Shown in pieces: positions 45,036 through 54,669 of a stretch of 64,000 bases of DNA; the first letter of the stretch is position 1; every line of letters begins with the position of its first letter. The notes under the pieces were generated by a model, which saw only the letters and a list, made by a program, of their open reading frames with translations, was not told the origin of the DNA and made no database searches. The DNA is taken from positions 868,001-932,000 of the forward strand of contig NZ_CP093845.1 of assembly GCF_024732245.1 (NCBI RefSeq), in the 5' to 3' direction. The stretch is from Dietzia sp. B32. Its GTDB lineage: Bacteria > Actinomycetota > Actinomycetes > Mycobacteriales > Mycobacteriaceae. The position numbers and the translations under genes are program-made.

Positions 45036-45644
45036 ATGGGCGCCGTGACTACCGCTGAGACGCCCGGCCCCACCCTCATCGTGGGCCTGGCCAACCCCGG
45101 CCCCGACTACGAGGGAACCCGCCACAACATCGGCTGGGACGTCCTGCAGGAGTTGGCCTCCCGCGCACTTCCGATGCCGGCGACTTTCTCCAGCCACAAG
45201 CGGACCAACTGCGAGATCGCCCAGACCCGACTCGCCGACACTCCGGTCGTCCTGGCCCGACCCCGCAGCTACATGAACCTCTCGGGGGGTCCGGTCGCCG
45301 CGGTCGCCAAGTACTTCTCGGTCAAACCCACCGACATCATCGTGATCCACGACGAGATCGACATCGACTTCGGTCAGGTCCGCCTCAAGCGCGACGGCGG
45401 CGAGGGCGGGCACAACGGCCTGCGCTCGATGTCCGGCTCGCTGGGCACCCGCGACTACATCCGCGTGCGCACCGGGGTGGGCCGCCCGCCCGGCCGGATG
45501 GCGGTGGCCGACTTCGTCCTCAAACGCTTCTCCAAGCTCGAACAGCCCGACGTGCCGTTCCTCATCCAGGACGCCGCCGACGCCGTCGAACTCCTCCTCA
45601 AGCACGGGCTGGAGACGGCACAGAACCAGGTCCACTCGGCGTGA
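45036..45644 (+). CDS. pth: peptidyl-tRNA hydrolase
   Basis: A 202-residue enzyme that releases peptides from peptidyl-tRNA dropped by ribosomes. The key residues are in G-L-A-N-P-G-P-x-Y-x-x-T-R-H-N-I-G (the catalytic His is in R-H-N-I-G), then P-R-S-Y-M-N-L-S-G and H-D-E-I-D, and G-G-H-N-G-L-R. A start at ATG 45036 is used; a GTG at 45045 is possible. Its stop overlaps the next gene by 4 bases. Confidence 0.94.
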   Translation: MGAVTTAETPGPTLIVGLANPGPDYEGTRHNIGWDVLQELASRALPMPATFSSHKRTNCEIAQTRLADTPVVLARPRSYMNLSGGPVAAVAKYFSVKPTDIIVIHDEIDIDFGQVRLKRDGGEGGHNGLRSMSGSLGTRDYIRVRTGVGRPPGRMAVADFVLKRFSKLEQPDVPFLIQDAADAVELLLKHGLETAQNQVHSA

Positions 45645-46099
45645 CGCGCTCCCGGCGGTTCGAGCGCGAGGCCCACCTGGGTACCGGAGCCGAGCTCTTC
45701 CGCCGCGCGAGTGCAGCACTGATCAACTGGGACATGCATCGACGGGCCGGCCTCGTCGTCGTCGCCACCGGACCCGCCACCCCCGGCCGCACCGTCACCC
45801 TCCGTCCGCGGACCGGCCCCGGCGCGTGGTTACGCCTGGCCGCCCCCTGCGAGGTCACGGAGGTCATCGACCGACCCGACGCACGTGGTTTCACCTACCG
45901 CGCCCTCCCGGGCCACCCCGAGCGTGGGTGGGAGACCTTCCTCGTCCGTCACGATCCCGTCTCCGACGCCGTCGCGCTGACCGTCACCGGCGAATCCGCG
46001 CACGCGACCCTGCTCGCGCGGCTGGGCGCACCCCTCGCCCGCGTCGAGCAGGAGCGGATCACCCGCCGCTACCTCGCCGCCCTCCGTGAGCAGCCCTGA
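45641..46099 (+). CDS. DUF1990 domain protein
   Basis: A 152-residue protein. N-W-D-M-H-R-R-A-G-L-V-V-V-A, then P-G-R-T-V-T-L-R, G-F-T-Y-R-A-L-P-G-H-P-E-R-G-W-E and a C-terminal helix pair reproduce the DUF1990 pattern, a ligand-binding beta fold of unknown function found in actinobacteria and plants. The GTG overlaps the pth stop by 4 bases, so it is co-translated with pth. Confidence 0.8.
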   Translation: MTRSRRFEREAHLGTGAELFRRASAALINWDMHRRAGLVVVATGPATPGRTVTLRPRTGPGAWLRLAAPCEVTEVIDRPDARGFTYRALPGHPERGWETFLVRHDPVSDAVALTVTGESAHATLLARLGAPLARVEQERITRRYLAALREQP

Positions 46100-46120
46100 C
46101 CCGTCGCACCGGCCCGCACG

Positions 46121-46552
46121 TCACAGGTCGTACAGCTCCCGGAGCCGGTCGAGAAGTGCCACCAACGCGCCCTCCCTCAGGGCCTCCGCGACCGAGCCGT
46201 CGACGAACCGCTCCGTCCGGACCACCCAGGTGAGCAGCGCGCGGGTCAGATCCTCGTCCGAACATTCCGCCAGCCCGGTGAGATCGGTCAGCGCGCCGTC
46301 CGACATCCCGCGCCGCTCCAACTCGTCCAGATACCCGTGCCGGGTGAGCACTCCCCCCCCGAACGCCTCCATCACGGCCAGCGTGTCCTCGCCGTAGGTC
46401 GGATACCGCACCAGGTAGGTTCCGTCCCTGTCCCGCCGGCCGCCCGCCCAGGTCACCCCGTCGGCCGCCCGCAGTCGATCGACCACGGGGAGCAGGTGCA
46501 GGAACGCAGCCCTGCGTTCCTCGACGCCGTGCGTGGTACTGCTCTCGTCCAT
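46121..46552 (-). CDS. DUF6508-like protein
   Basis: A 143-residue protein. The middle (T-Y-L-V-R-Y-P-T-Y) and the ending L-T-R-A-L-L-T-W-V-V-R-T-E-R-F-V-D-G-S-V-A-E-A resemble the DUF6508 family as I recall it, where a conserved 'R-x-x-R-F-x-E-G' segment recurs. No signal peptide or membrane helix. Function unknown. It is convergent with the DUF1990 gene. Confidence 0.6.
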   Translation of the reverse strand: MDESSTTHGVEERRAAFLHLLPVVDRLRAADGVTWAGGRRDRDGTYLVRYPTYGEDTLAVMEAFGGGVLTRHGYLDELERRGMSDGALTDLTGLAECSDEDLTRALLTWVVRTERFVDGSVAEALREGALVALLDRLRELYDL

Positions 46553-46887
46553 ACCGGTCCCTGCCTCCGCGCGTCAGGCGACGCCGCTCGTCCGCACCGT
46601 ATCGAGCAGGTCCGACACCGAACGGCGGGAACCTCTCCTTGCCTGACCATCGGCTGCCACGGGGCGGATCGTTACGGCACCTACCGATCTCCGGCCGGAC
46701 CGGGGCCGCGTCCCCGCCACCCCGACCGCGCCCCCTCGGCGTCCACCGCGTCCCTCGCCGCCCCTGACCTCGACTTTCACGCCCCCGCCTCCCCCGGTCA
46801 CCCTGCCTCCGGATTGGGTGCTCGGACGTGCGCGGACGTACCCTGGGTGACGACGACGAGGGCCGTCGACTGCCGTGAGGAGTGCGT
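46553..46887. other. 335-base intergenic region upstream of prfC
   Basis: A pyrimidine-rich gap between the divergent DUF6508-like gene and prfC, so it should contain both promoters. The plus-strand half is C-rich (CCCC, CCTC runs). The prfC ribosome site GAGGAG is at 46877-46882. I see no open reading frame, RNA gene or repeat in it. Confidence 0.5.
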
Positions 46888-48561
46888 GTGACCGAGACCG
46901 CCGAGGACACCGGAACGGGCGGGCACGCCACGAGTGCGTATGCCGGCGCGGACGTCAGCTCCGAAGTCGCGCGCCGCCGGACGTTCGCGGTGATCGCGCA
47001 TCCGGACGCCGGCAAGTCCACGCTCACGGAGGCGCTCGCGCTGCACGCCCGGGTGATCACCGAGGCCGGCGCGGTCCACGGCAAGTCGGGCCGCCGCTCC
47101 ACCGTGTCGGACTGGATGGAGATGGAGAAGGCCCGCGGTATCTCCGTCAGCTCCACGGCACTGCAGTTCACCTACGCACCGGAGGGATCGGACCCGGGCG
47201 ACGACCCGTACGTCATCAACCTGGTCGACACCCCCGGCCACGCCGACTTCTCCGAGGACACCTACCGCGTCCTCACCGCCGTCGACGCGGCGGTCATGCT
47301 CATCGACGCCGCCAAGGGCCTCGAGCCGCAGACCCTCAAACTGTTCCAGGTGTGCAAGCACAACGGCCTGCCGATCATCACGGTGATCAACAAGTGGGAC
47401 CGGCCCGGCCAGGCCCCGCTCGAGCTGCTCGACGAAATCACGGAGCAGATCGGCCTCGTCCCCACCCCGCTGTTCATGCCCGTGGGAATCGCGGGCGACT
47501 ACCGGGGCCTGCTGCGTCGCGGACCGGACGGTGCTCCCGAGGAGTACGTGCACTTCACCCGCACCGCCGGCGGCTCGACCATCGCACCGGAGGAGCTCTA
47601 CGACCCCGCCACCGCCGCCGAGCGCGAGGGCGAGGTCTGGGAGACCGCCGTCGAGGAGTCCGAGCTGCTCTCGGCGATGGGTCAGGACCACGACCAGGAG
47701 CTGTACCTGGCCGGAGAGACCAGCCCGGTCATCTTCGCCTCCGCGATGCTCAACTTCGGTGTGCACCAGATCCTCGACGCGCTCGTCGAGTTGGCGCCGC
47801 CGCCGCGCGAGTGGCCGACCGTCTCGGGCGAGCCCCGCACGACCTCGGAACCGTTCTCCGCCATGGTGTTCAAGGTGCAGGCCGGCATGGACGCCGCACA
47901 CCGCGACCGTCTGGCGTTCATGCGTGTCGTCTCCGGCGAGTTCGAGCGCGGCATGGTGGTCCAGCACGCTCAGACGGGCAAGCCGTTCACCACCAAGTAC
48001 GCGCTGACGGTGTTCGGCCGCGACCGCACGACCGTCGAGACCGCCTACCCCGGCGACGTGGTGGGCCTGGTCAACGCCACCGCCCTCGCCCCCGGCGACA
48101 CTCTCTACAGCGGCAAAAAGGTGCAGTTCCCGCCGATCCCGCAGTTCGCACCCGAGCACTTCGCCGTGGTCCGCGCGCAGTCGCTGGGCAAGTACAAGCA
48201 GTTCCGCAAAGCCATCGACCAGCTGGCCGCCGAGGGCGTGGTGCAGATCCTGCGCAACGACACCCGTGGCGACGCGAACCCGGTCATGGCCGCGGTCGGG
48301 CCCATGCAGTTCGAGGTGGTCACGGCCCGGATGAAGGCCGAGTTCAACGTCGAGGTCGTGGTGGACAACCTGCCGTACACGATCGCCCGCCGCACGGACG
48401 CCGAATCCGCCGACGAGCTCGGCCGCCAGCGCGGGGTCGAGGTCTTCCAGCGCACCGACGGTGAGCTCCTGGCCCTGTTCGGGGACAAGTGGCGGCTGCA
48501 GTACATCTCCAAGGAGATGGAGCACCTCACGATCGAGCCGCTGGTCGCCGACACCAACTGA
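46888..48561 (+). CDS. prfC: peptide chain release factor 3
   Basis: A 557-residue translational GTPase that recycles RF1/RF2 after termination. The G1 motif is A-H-P-D-A-G-K-S-T, then the R-G-I-S-V-S-S-T switch I, D-T-P-G-H-A-D (G3) and N-K-W-D (G4). Domain II and the RF3-specific C-terminal domain (F-P-P-I-P-Q-F-A-P-E-H-F) follow. GTG 46888 is chosen because GAGGAG lies 5 bases before it; an in-frame GTG at 46882 would overlap that site. The N-terminus is about 25 residues longer than in many RF3. Confidence 0.93.
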   Translation: MTETAEDTGTGGHATSAYAGADVSSEVARRRTFAVIAHPDAGKSTLTEALALHARVITEAGAVHGKSGRRSTVSDWMEMEKARGISVSSTALQFTYAPEGSDPGDDPYVINLVDTPGHADFSEDTYRVLTAVDAAVMLIDAAKGLEPQTLKLFQVCKHNGLPIITVINKWDRPGQAPLELLDEITEQIGLVPTPLFMPVGIAGDYRGLLRRGPDGAPEEYVHFTRTAGGSTIAPEELYDPATAAEREGEVWETAVEESELLSAMGQDHDQELYLAGETSPVIFASAMLNFGVHQILDALVELAPPPREWPTVSGEPRTTSEPFSAMVFKVQAGMDAAHRDRLAFMRVVSGEFERGMVVQHAQTGKPFTTKYALTVFGRDRTTVETAYPGDVVGLVNATALAPGDTLYSGKKVQFPPIPQFAPEHFAVVRAQSLGKYKQFRKAIDQLAAEGVVQILRNDTRGDANPVMAAVGPMQFEVVTARMKAEFNVEVVVDNLPYTIARRTDAESADELGRQRGVEVFQRTDGELLALFGDKWRLQYISKEMEHLTIEPLVADTN

Positions 48562-48581
48562 GGACTGGCATCCTGGACGTC

Positions 48582-49550
48582 ATGCCAGCAGACAATCCGG
48601 CCTCGCCCGACCCCGCCTCCTCCGTCAGCCTCCGCGTCTTCGTCGAGCCCCAGCAGGGCGCGACGTACGCCGATCAGCTCGCCGTCGCCCGCGCGGCCGA
48701 GGACCTCGGCTACGAGGCCTTCTTCCGGTCGGACCACTACCTCAAGATGGGCGACATCAGTGGGCTGCCCGGCCCCACCGACGCATGGTTGACCCTCGCC
48801 GCCCTGGCCCGGGAGACCTCGACCATCCGGCTCGGCACGCTGCTCACGTCGGTGACGTTCCGCCACCCGGGCCCGCTGGCGATCTCGATGGCCCAGGTCG
48901 ACGAGATGTCCGGCGGCCGCCTCGACGTGGGACTCGGCGCCGGCTGGTACGCCGACGAGCACACCGCCTACGGCATCCCCTTCCCACCGCTGGGCGAGCG
49001 GTTCGACCTGCTGGAGGACACCCTCGGGGCACTGGAGACCTTCTGGTCCACGCCCGCCGGCGAGACGGTCTCCGTCCGCGGGAAGCGCATGGAGATGCTG
49101 GACTCCCCCGGCCTTCCCAAGCCCGTGCAGCAGCGCCCGCCGGTGATCGTCGGTGGTCACGGCAAGAAGCGGACCCCGGCGCTGGCCGCCCGGTTCGCCG
49201 ACGAGTTCAACGTGCCGTTCGCCGACCTCGACACCGTGGCGACGCAGTACCGTCGCGTCGACGAGGCGTGCGCCGAGCGCGGCCGGGCCCCCGGGGAGAT
49301 CATCCGTTCCGCCGCCCTCGTGCTGTGCTGTGGACGCGACGAGGCGCAGATCGCCCGGCGCGCGGACGCCATCGGCCGCGAGGTGGAAGAGCTGCGGGCC
49401 AACGGCGCCGCCGGAACTCCTGCGGAGGTCGTGGACACGATCGGCCGGTACGCGGAGGTCGGGGCGCGGCGCATCTACCTGCAGGTGCTCGACATGTCCG
49501 ACCTCGACCACCTCGATCTGGTCGCCTCCGAGGTGGCGCGCCAGCTCTGA
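48582..49550 (+). CDS. LLM-class F420-dependent oxidoreductase
   Basis: A 322-residue luciferase-like monooxygenase-fold protein. The motifs R-S-D-H-Y, L-G-T-L-L-T-S-V-T-F-R-H-P, G-R-L-D-V-G-L-G-A-G-W and P-P-V-I-V-G-G-H-G-K-K fit the F420-type group common in mycobacteria and relatives. Oxidation or reduction of an unknown small molecule with F420 or FMN is expected. ATG 48582 lies 20 bases past the prfC stop. Confidence 0.85.
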   Translation: MPADNPASPDPASSVSLRVFVEPQQGATYADQLAVARAAEDLGYEAFFRSDHYLKMGDISGLPGPTDAWLTLAALARETSTIRLGTLLTSVTFRHPGPLAISMAQVDEMSGGRLDVGLGAGWYADEHTAYGIPFPPLGERFDLLEDTLGALETFWSTPAGETVSVRGKRMEMLDSPGLPKPVQQRPPVIVGGHGKKRTPALAARFADEFNVPFADLDTVATQYRRVDEACAERGRAPGEIIRSAALVLCCGRDEAQIARRADAIGREVEELRANGAAGTPAEVVDTIGRYAEVGARRIYLQVLDMSDLDHLDLVASEVARQL

Positions 49551-49560
49551 CGCGAGCCCC

Positions 49561-49598
49561 TCGCCCGGCCGGGCGAAACCGCCTCCCCTGCCGGAGGG
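49561..49598. terminator. two adjacent hairpins after the LLM gene
   Basis: TCGCCCGG-CCGGGCGA (49561-49576) is a perfect 16-base palindrome. CCCCT-GCCGG-AGGGG (49584-49598) follows. They lie between the LLM gene and the next start and could end transcription. Confidence 0.4.
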
Positions 49599-49617
49599 GT
49601 GGGATTAGTGTCACGCC

Positions 49618-51273
49618 ATGGGGGCAGGAGAAGCGACGACGACGAGGGCAGCACATCCCGGAGGCCGTGCGTGGGCCGCGATGGTACTCCTCGTCGTCGT
49701 CGCTCTTCTCTTTCCCCTGATCGCCGCACCGACCCGGGCGGCCACCACGCCCGGCGAGTCCCCCATCAGCGGCATGGTCGACGCCCACGCGCACCTGGCG
49801 GCCTCCCAGGCGTTCGGCGGGGCACTACGCTGCGGCGAGCCGTTCTCCCCCGGCGGCCTCGCGGCGGCGATGTCGGACTGCCCGAGCCACTCGGGCACCG
49901 GGCACTTCGCGCTGCTCGAATCGGTCCTCGGAGGGACCGCCGTGCCCGGCGGGACCCAGGGGTTCCCCACCTTCGCCCAGTGGCCGTCGCATGACTCCCA
50001 ACTGCACGAGCAGGCCTACTACACCGGTATAGAGCGGGCATGGCGCGGTGGACTGCGGGTGCTCAACAACCATCTGGTGGCCAACCGGGTCCTCTGCGAG
50101 GCCCTCGCCGGGATCGGGGTGCCCGCGCGCTCGTCATGCGATGAGATGGATCAACTCCGACGCCAGGTGGACTACCTCGAGCGGATTGAGGCCCACATCG
50201 ACGCCGAGCACGGCGGCCCCGGGCAGGGGTGGTTCCGGATCGCCCGGTCGCCGGAGGAGGTGCGGGCGATCGCCGCGGACGGCAAGCTCGCGGTCACCCT
50301 GGGCGTGGAGGCGTCCGAACCGTTCGGCTGCCGGGTGGCGGGCGACGCGCCGATGTGCACGATCGAGGACATCGACCGCGGGCTCGACGAGTTCGCCTCA
50401 TGGGGCGTGTCGACCGTGTTCCCGGTACACAAATTCGACAACGCCCTGGGCGGCGCCCGCATGGACGAGGAGCTGGCGGGCCTCGCGGTCAACATCGGCA
50501 ACAAGCTTGCCCGCGCCCGCTTCTGGGAGACCGAACCGTGCACCGGTCCCGACGCCGACCACGCCCAGCCCCTGGCCAGCACGCCCGTCGCCGACGGGCT
50601 CGCGGCGGCGTCCTCCGACGCACCCGCGGGCGCGGCACTGCCCGTCTATCCCGAGGCCCCGCTGTGCAACGTCCGCGGCCTGACCCCGCTGGGTGAGCAC
50701 GCGATCCGCGGGCTGATGGCGCGCGGCATGGTGATCAACATCGACCACATGGGCGTGAAGACCGCCCACCGCACGCTCGACCTCGCCGCCGAGGCGGGAT
50801 ACACCGGACTCGTCGTGGACCACGACTGGGCGACCCGGGGCAACACCCGCCGCGTGCACGAGCAGGGCGGGTTCGTCGCCGGGTTCGCCTGGCCCGCCGA
50901 GGCCACCGAGACCTTCGAGACCGGTTTCCTCGAGCAGTGGCGGACCACCACCGCGGGCGCCACCCGGCCGTTCACCGGCTACGGATTCGGCTCGGACGTC
51001 AACGGTCTGGCCCCGCTCGCCGATCCCCGGCCGAGCGCTGCGGAGGACCCGCTCGTGTACCCGTTCACCGCGCCCAACGGCGAGCTGATGGACCGGTGGC
51101 GGTTCGGTGAACGCACGTACGACCTCAACACCGACGGCGTCGCGCAGTACGGCCTCTACGCCGACTGGGCCGCCGATCTCCTGCACCGCGCCGGGCCCGA
51201 CCGCGACGAGCTCGAGCGTCAGCTCATGGGCGGCGCCGAGGCGTGGACCTCCAACTGGGAGCGGGCGCGCTGA
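49618..51273 (+). CDS. secreted amidohydrolase-like metal hydrolase (membrane dipeptidase-like)
   Basis: A 551-residue protein with an N-terminal signal (hydrophobic V-L-L-V-V-V-A-L-L-F-P-L followed by A-P-T-R-A). The mature part opens with M-V-D-A-H-A-H-L, the H-x-H metal site of the amidohydrolase fold, and later has H-K-F-D-N, I-N-I-D-H-M-G-V and V-V-D-H-D-W, which look like further metal His/Asp. This suggests an extracellular zinc peptidase or hydrolase of the membrane-dipeptidase (renal dipeptidase) branch. The substrate is unknown, and six Cys suggest disulfides. Confidence 0.7.
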   Translation: MGAGEATTTRAAHPGGRAWAAMVLLVVVALLFPLIAAPTRAATTPGESPISGMVDAHAHLAASQAFGGALRCGEPFSPGGLAAAMSDCPSHSGTGHFALLESVLGGTAVPGGTQGFPTFAQWPSHDSQLHEQAYYTGIERAWRGGLRVLNNHLVANRVLCEALAGIGVPARSSCDEMDQLRRQVDYLERIEAHIDAEHGGPGQGWFRIARSPEEVRAIAADGKLAVTLGVEASEPFGCRVAGDAPMCTIEDIDRGLDEFASWGVSTVFPVHKFDNALGGARMDEELAGLAVNIGNKLARARFWETEPCTGPDADHAQPLASTPVADGLAAASSDAPAGAALPVYPEAPLCNVRGLTPLGEHAIRGLMARGMVINIDHMGVKTAHRTLDLAAEAGYTGLVVDHDWATRGNTRRVHEQGGFVAGFAWPAEATETFETGFLEQWRTTTAGATRPFTGYGFGSDVNGLAPLADPRPSAAEDPLVYPFTAPNGELMDRWRFGERTYDLNTDGVAQYGLYADWAADLLHRAGPDRDELERQLMGGAEAWTSNWERAR

Positions 51274-51333
51274 CCACCCCGTCGACCTGCGCCGCTACCG
51301 TCCGTCGCCCGCCCGGGCGACTACCCTGAGGCA

Positions 51334-53040
51334 ATGACCCCGGACCCGGCCCCCTCCAGTCGTACGCGCCGCCGGCGGACCGCCGGAGCTGCGGCGCTCG
51401 GGCTCACAGTCGCCCTCACCGCCTCCGCGTGCGGCAGCCCGCTGCCCAAGCCCGAACCCGGCCAGAGCCCCGCGGCGTACTCCGGACTGGAGGTCTCGGA
51501 GGACCGGGTCGAGTACGCCATCGGCAAGGTGACCGACATCGTCGAGGAGGAACTCGAGGCCTCTGGCATCCCCGGAGCCGCCGTGGCGGTGGTCCATGGT
51601 GGTGAGGTGGTGGTGGCCGAAGGGTTCGGCGTGCGCAGCACCGAGACCGACGAGGCGGTCGACGAGCGCACGGTCTTCCCCCTGGCGTCGATCTCCAAGT
51701 CGGTCAGCGCCACCGTGGTGGCCGCGGAGTCCGCCGCGGGCGAGGTCGACTGGTCGACGCCCGTGCGCGAGCACCTGCCGTGGTTCGAGCTGTCCGACCC
51801 CGGGGTGACGGCCCGGGTCACGGTGGGCGACCTGTTCGCACACCGGTCGGGACTTCCCGAGCACGCGGGCGATGACCTCGAGGATCTCGGGTACGAACGA
51901 CCCGCGATCCTGCACGGCCTGCGCCGTCTGCCACTGGACGACTTCCGCACCTCGTACGCGTACACCAACTTCGGGCTGACCGCCGGGGCCGAGGCGGTGG
52001 CGGTCGCGGCGGGCACCCCGTGGGCAGACCTGGGCGGTCAGCGCATCTTCGACCCGCTCGGGATGTCGGACACCTCCTACTCCTACGAGGACCTGCTCGA
52101 CCGCGACAACCGCGTCGTCGGCCACGTCCGCGCCGCCGCCGACGAATCGGGCGAATCGTCCGGCGACTGGGTCCCGGCCGACCCCGCGCGCGATCCGGAC
52201 GCCCAGGCCCCCGCGGGTGGCCTGAGCTCCTCGGTGTCGGACATGGCGCGGTGGATGTCCATGGTGCTCGACGACGGCAAGGGGCCCGGTGGCTCGCAGG
52301 TGGTCCCCTCCGACGCACTCCGACAGGCCCTGACCCCGCAGGCGGTGTCCTCGCCCCCGCAGTCCGCGGCGGACCGCACCGGGAGCTACGGCTACGGGTT
52401 CAACATCTCCACCAGTTCCTCCGGCCGGGTCGAGTGGAGCCACTCCGGGGCGTTCGCACTCGGCGCCGGGACGGCGATGCTGATGATGCCGGCCCTGGAC
52501 GTCGGCATCATCACCCTGACCAACGCCTCGCCCGTCGGGGTGGCGGAGACGATCAACTCCCGCTTCGCCGACTACGCACAGTTCGGCGACCCGACGCTGC
52601 AGTGGCGTGAGCTGTACGGCGAGGCGTTCGGTCCCCTGCTCGCCCCGGTGGGTGACCTCGTCTCGACGCGCCAGCCCTCCGCTCCGGCGCCGCCGCGACC
52701 GGCCGACGAGCTGGTGGGCGTCTACCGCAACGACTACTACGGCGAGATCGAGATCCGCCGCGTCGCCGCACCCGCCGACCGGGGATCGGACGAGCGGGAT
52801 ACCGACGGCGCCTCGACGCCGGGGCCCTCCCTCGCGCTCGCCGTGGGCCCGGGCCCGCTGGTCTGGCCGCTCGAACACTGGGACGGCGACACCTTCGCCG
52901 CGAGTCCGGTGGGCGAGAACTGGCCGCCCGGGTCCCGCGGCAGCGTCACCCTCGACGGCGACACGGTGACCGTGGAGTTCCTCGACGGAAACGGCCTGGG
53001 CACCTTCACCCGCATCGGAGAGGACGAGACGGGCGACTGA
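51334..53040 (+). CDS. secreted serine hydrolase, beta-lactamase/DD-peptidase family
   Basis: A 568-residue class-C-type serine hydrolase. After a lipoprotein-like signal (T-A-S-A-C-G-S), the catalytic tetrad motif is S119-I-S-K122, with Y210-T-N212 and H370-S-G, equivalent to SxxK, YxN and HxG. It may be a lipoprotein anchored outside the membrane. A C-terminal beta domain follows (D-E-L-V-G-V-Y-R-N-D-Y-Y). Members act as esterases, D-aminopeptidases or peptidoglycan enzymes, so its activity is not fixed. Confidence 0.85.
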   Translation: MTPDPAPSSRTRRRRTAGAAALGLTVALTASACGSPLPKPEPGQSPAAYSGLEVSEDRVEYAIGKVTDIVEEELEASGIPGAAVAVVHGGEVVVAEGFGVRSTETDEAVDERTVFPLASISKSVSATVVAAESAAGEVDWSTPVREHLPWFELSDPGVTARVTVGDLFAHRSGLPEHAGDDLEDLGYERPAILHGLRRLPLDDFRTSYAYTNFGLTAGAEAVAVAAGTPWADLGGQRIFDPLGMSDTSYSYEDLLDRDNRVVGHVRAAADESGESSGDWVPADPARDPDAQAPAGGLSSSVSDMARWMSMVLDDGKGPGGSQVVPSDALRQALTPQAVSSPPQSAADRTGSYGYGFNISTSSSGRVEWSHSGAFALGAGTAMLMMPALDVGIITLTNASPVGVAETINSRFADYAQFGDPTLQWRELYGEAFGPLLAPVGDLVSTRQPSAPAPPRPADELVGVYRNDYYGEIEIRRVAAPADRGSDERDTDGASTPGPSLALAVGPGPLVWPLEHWDGDTFAASPVGENWPPGSRGSVTLDGDTVTVEFLDGNGLGTFTRIGEDETGD

Positions 53041-53049
53041 CCGCGGGAC

Positions 53050-54297
53050 CTACCCCTCGTGGGTCGCCTGCAGCCGCTCCGCTCGTCGCCTGTCGCGCTT
53101 CGCGTCCGCGTCGGGCGTGGTGAGGAACGTGGAGAACCAGGCCATCCGGGGATCAGCGTCCACGAGGAACGCCTTGACCGCCAACGTCAGCGGGACGGCG
53201 AGGATGGCGCCCAGCGCTCCGGCGATCGCCGACCAGAACACCAGTGACAGGAACGTCACCGTGGGGGTCAGCCCCACCGCGTCGCCTGTGAACTTGGGCT
53301 GGATGAAGCTCTGCATGACCAGGTTGATGACGCTGTAGATCACCACCACCCAGATCGCGTCGACCGGCCCGCCGGTGAGCAGGGCGAACAGCGCGGGCGG
53401 CACCAGGCCCAGCACGAAACCGATGTTGGGGATGTAGTTGGTGACAAAGGCGAGCACGCCCCACACCAGCGCCAGCGGCACCCCGAGGATCATCAGCGCC
53501 ACCGTGTCGATCACCGCCACGATGAGGCCGAAGACCGTGGAGACGATCCAGTACGACTTCACGCCGTCGGTGAACGAACCCAGCGCATCGGCCAACCGCG
53601 GCCGCTGCCGGGCGATCACCGCGCGACGCCTCGTGATGCCGGGGATGTCGAAGACGAGGAAGGTCAGCGCGATCACCAGGACGGTGAGCTGGCCACCGGC
53701 CGAGGACAACTGACCGGCGACGTTCTGAACGGTGCCGACGATGGTGTTGGGGTCCACGCCCTGCAGGCTCGAGGTGACCTGGTCCTCGCTCACCCCGAAG
53801 GTGCCGAGGAACGCGATCGTCTGCTCGTACAGCTCGATGAACTTGTCCTGGTACTGCGGGATCTCCTCGGCCGCCACCCACAACGCCCACACCAGCATCC
53901 CGACCAGCGCCGCCAGCAAAAGGTAGAGGACCACCAGGACGATGATCATCGCGCCCCACCGTGGCAGCCCGGCCCGCTGCAGCACCCGCTGCAGGGGCTG
54001 GGCGGCGATCACCAGGTTCAGCGCGAGGAACGCCGGCATCAGCAGACTCGCGTGCTCGGACAGTCCCCACACCACCACGAACAGGGCCGCGAGGGACACC
54101 GCCGTGACACCGGCGATGCCCCAGCCCTTGGGTTCCTCGTGGGGGGCGAGAGCCTCCGGCGTCGGTGCCTCCGAAGGTCGACCGGATGCGATGGAGACGT
54201 CTGTACCGGTCGCGGTCGTCCCAGCGGTCAACGTGGGGCCTCGATCGGACGGTTCCGGTTCCGAGGTGTTGTCGCCGGACAAGTCAATGCGGGACAT
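53050..54297 (-). CDS. AI-2E/PerM-family transporter
   Basis: A 415-residue membrane protein with about eight helices, a cytoplasmic N-terminus of about 55 residues and the family pattern F-V-T-N-Y-I-P-N-I-G-F-V-L-G-L-V-P-P in the middle. The AI-2E family includes AI-2 exporters and sodium antiporters, so the substrate is open. It is convergent with the serine hydrolase and its start faces the exopolysaccharide operon across a 372-base gap. Confidence 0.88.
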   Translation of the reverse strand: MSRIDLSGDNTSEPEPSDRGPTLTAGTTATGTDVSIASGRPSEAPTPEALAPHEEPKGWGIAGVTAVSLAALFVVVWGLSEHASLLMPAFLALNLVIAAQPLQRVLQRAGLPRWGAMIIVLVVLYLLLAALVGMLVWALWVAAEEIPQYQDKFIELYEQTIAFLGTFGVSEDQVTSSLQGVDPNTIVGTVQNVAGQLSSAGGQLTVLVIALTFLVFDIPGITRRRAVIARQRPRLADALGSFTDGVKSYWIVSTVFGLIVAVIDTVALMILGVPLALVWGVLAFVTNYIPNIGFVLGLVPPALFALLTGGPVDAIWVVVIYSVINLVMQSFIQPKFTGDAVGLTPTVTFLSLVFWSAIAGALGAILAVPLTLAVKAFLVDADPRMAWFSTFLTTPDADAKRDRRRAERLQATHEG

Positions 54298-54669
54298 CGC
54301 CGCCTCCTGTTGACACCGTCCCCCGAGTAGGACTGCTCCGAGAGTACGTGGATCGGCTGGGCCTCACCACGCCGCCGTTCCCATCCCCGGACGAAATCTG
54401 AGGGCAGGGAGCAGACACTTCACGCCTTACCGTTGTCCAGTTCGCCCCGAATCCGAACACAGCATTCTCTCAGAATGCGCCCGCAGGATTTGATTAAATT
54501 ACCCGAAAGTCCACTTCAAGCGAGTTTAAGTTCCCGGCGAATTTACTGCTCCTCGCGTTGACTTATCTCGTATAAGTAACTGTTCATAGACCCCCTTGAC
54601 GTTGAGGCCCGATGGGAAGACGCTTATCTCGGCTCGGTTGAGCCATCGCCTCACCTAAGGGCCCATCTC
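54298..54669. other. AT-richer promoter region of the exopolysaccharide operon
   Basis: 372 bases between divergent genes. The right half has visibly lower GC (TTGATTAAATTACCC; TATAAGTAACTG). A TTGACT at 54558-54563 could be a -35 box, but no good -10 sits at 17 bases. CTTATCTCG occurs twice (about 54562-54570 and 54621-54629). No open frame or RNA gene seen. Confidence 0.45.

Noticed and set aside
54558-54590. A sigma-70-type promoter for the exopolysaccharide operon
   Set aside because: TTGACT is a fair -35 box, but there is no acceptable -10 at 16-18 bases, so it is only mentioned as part of the gap.
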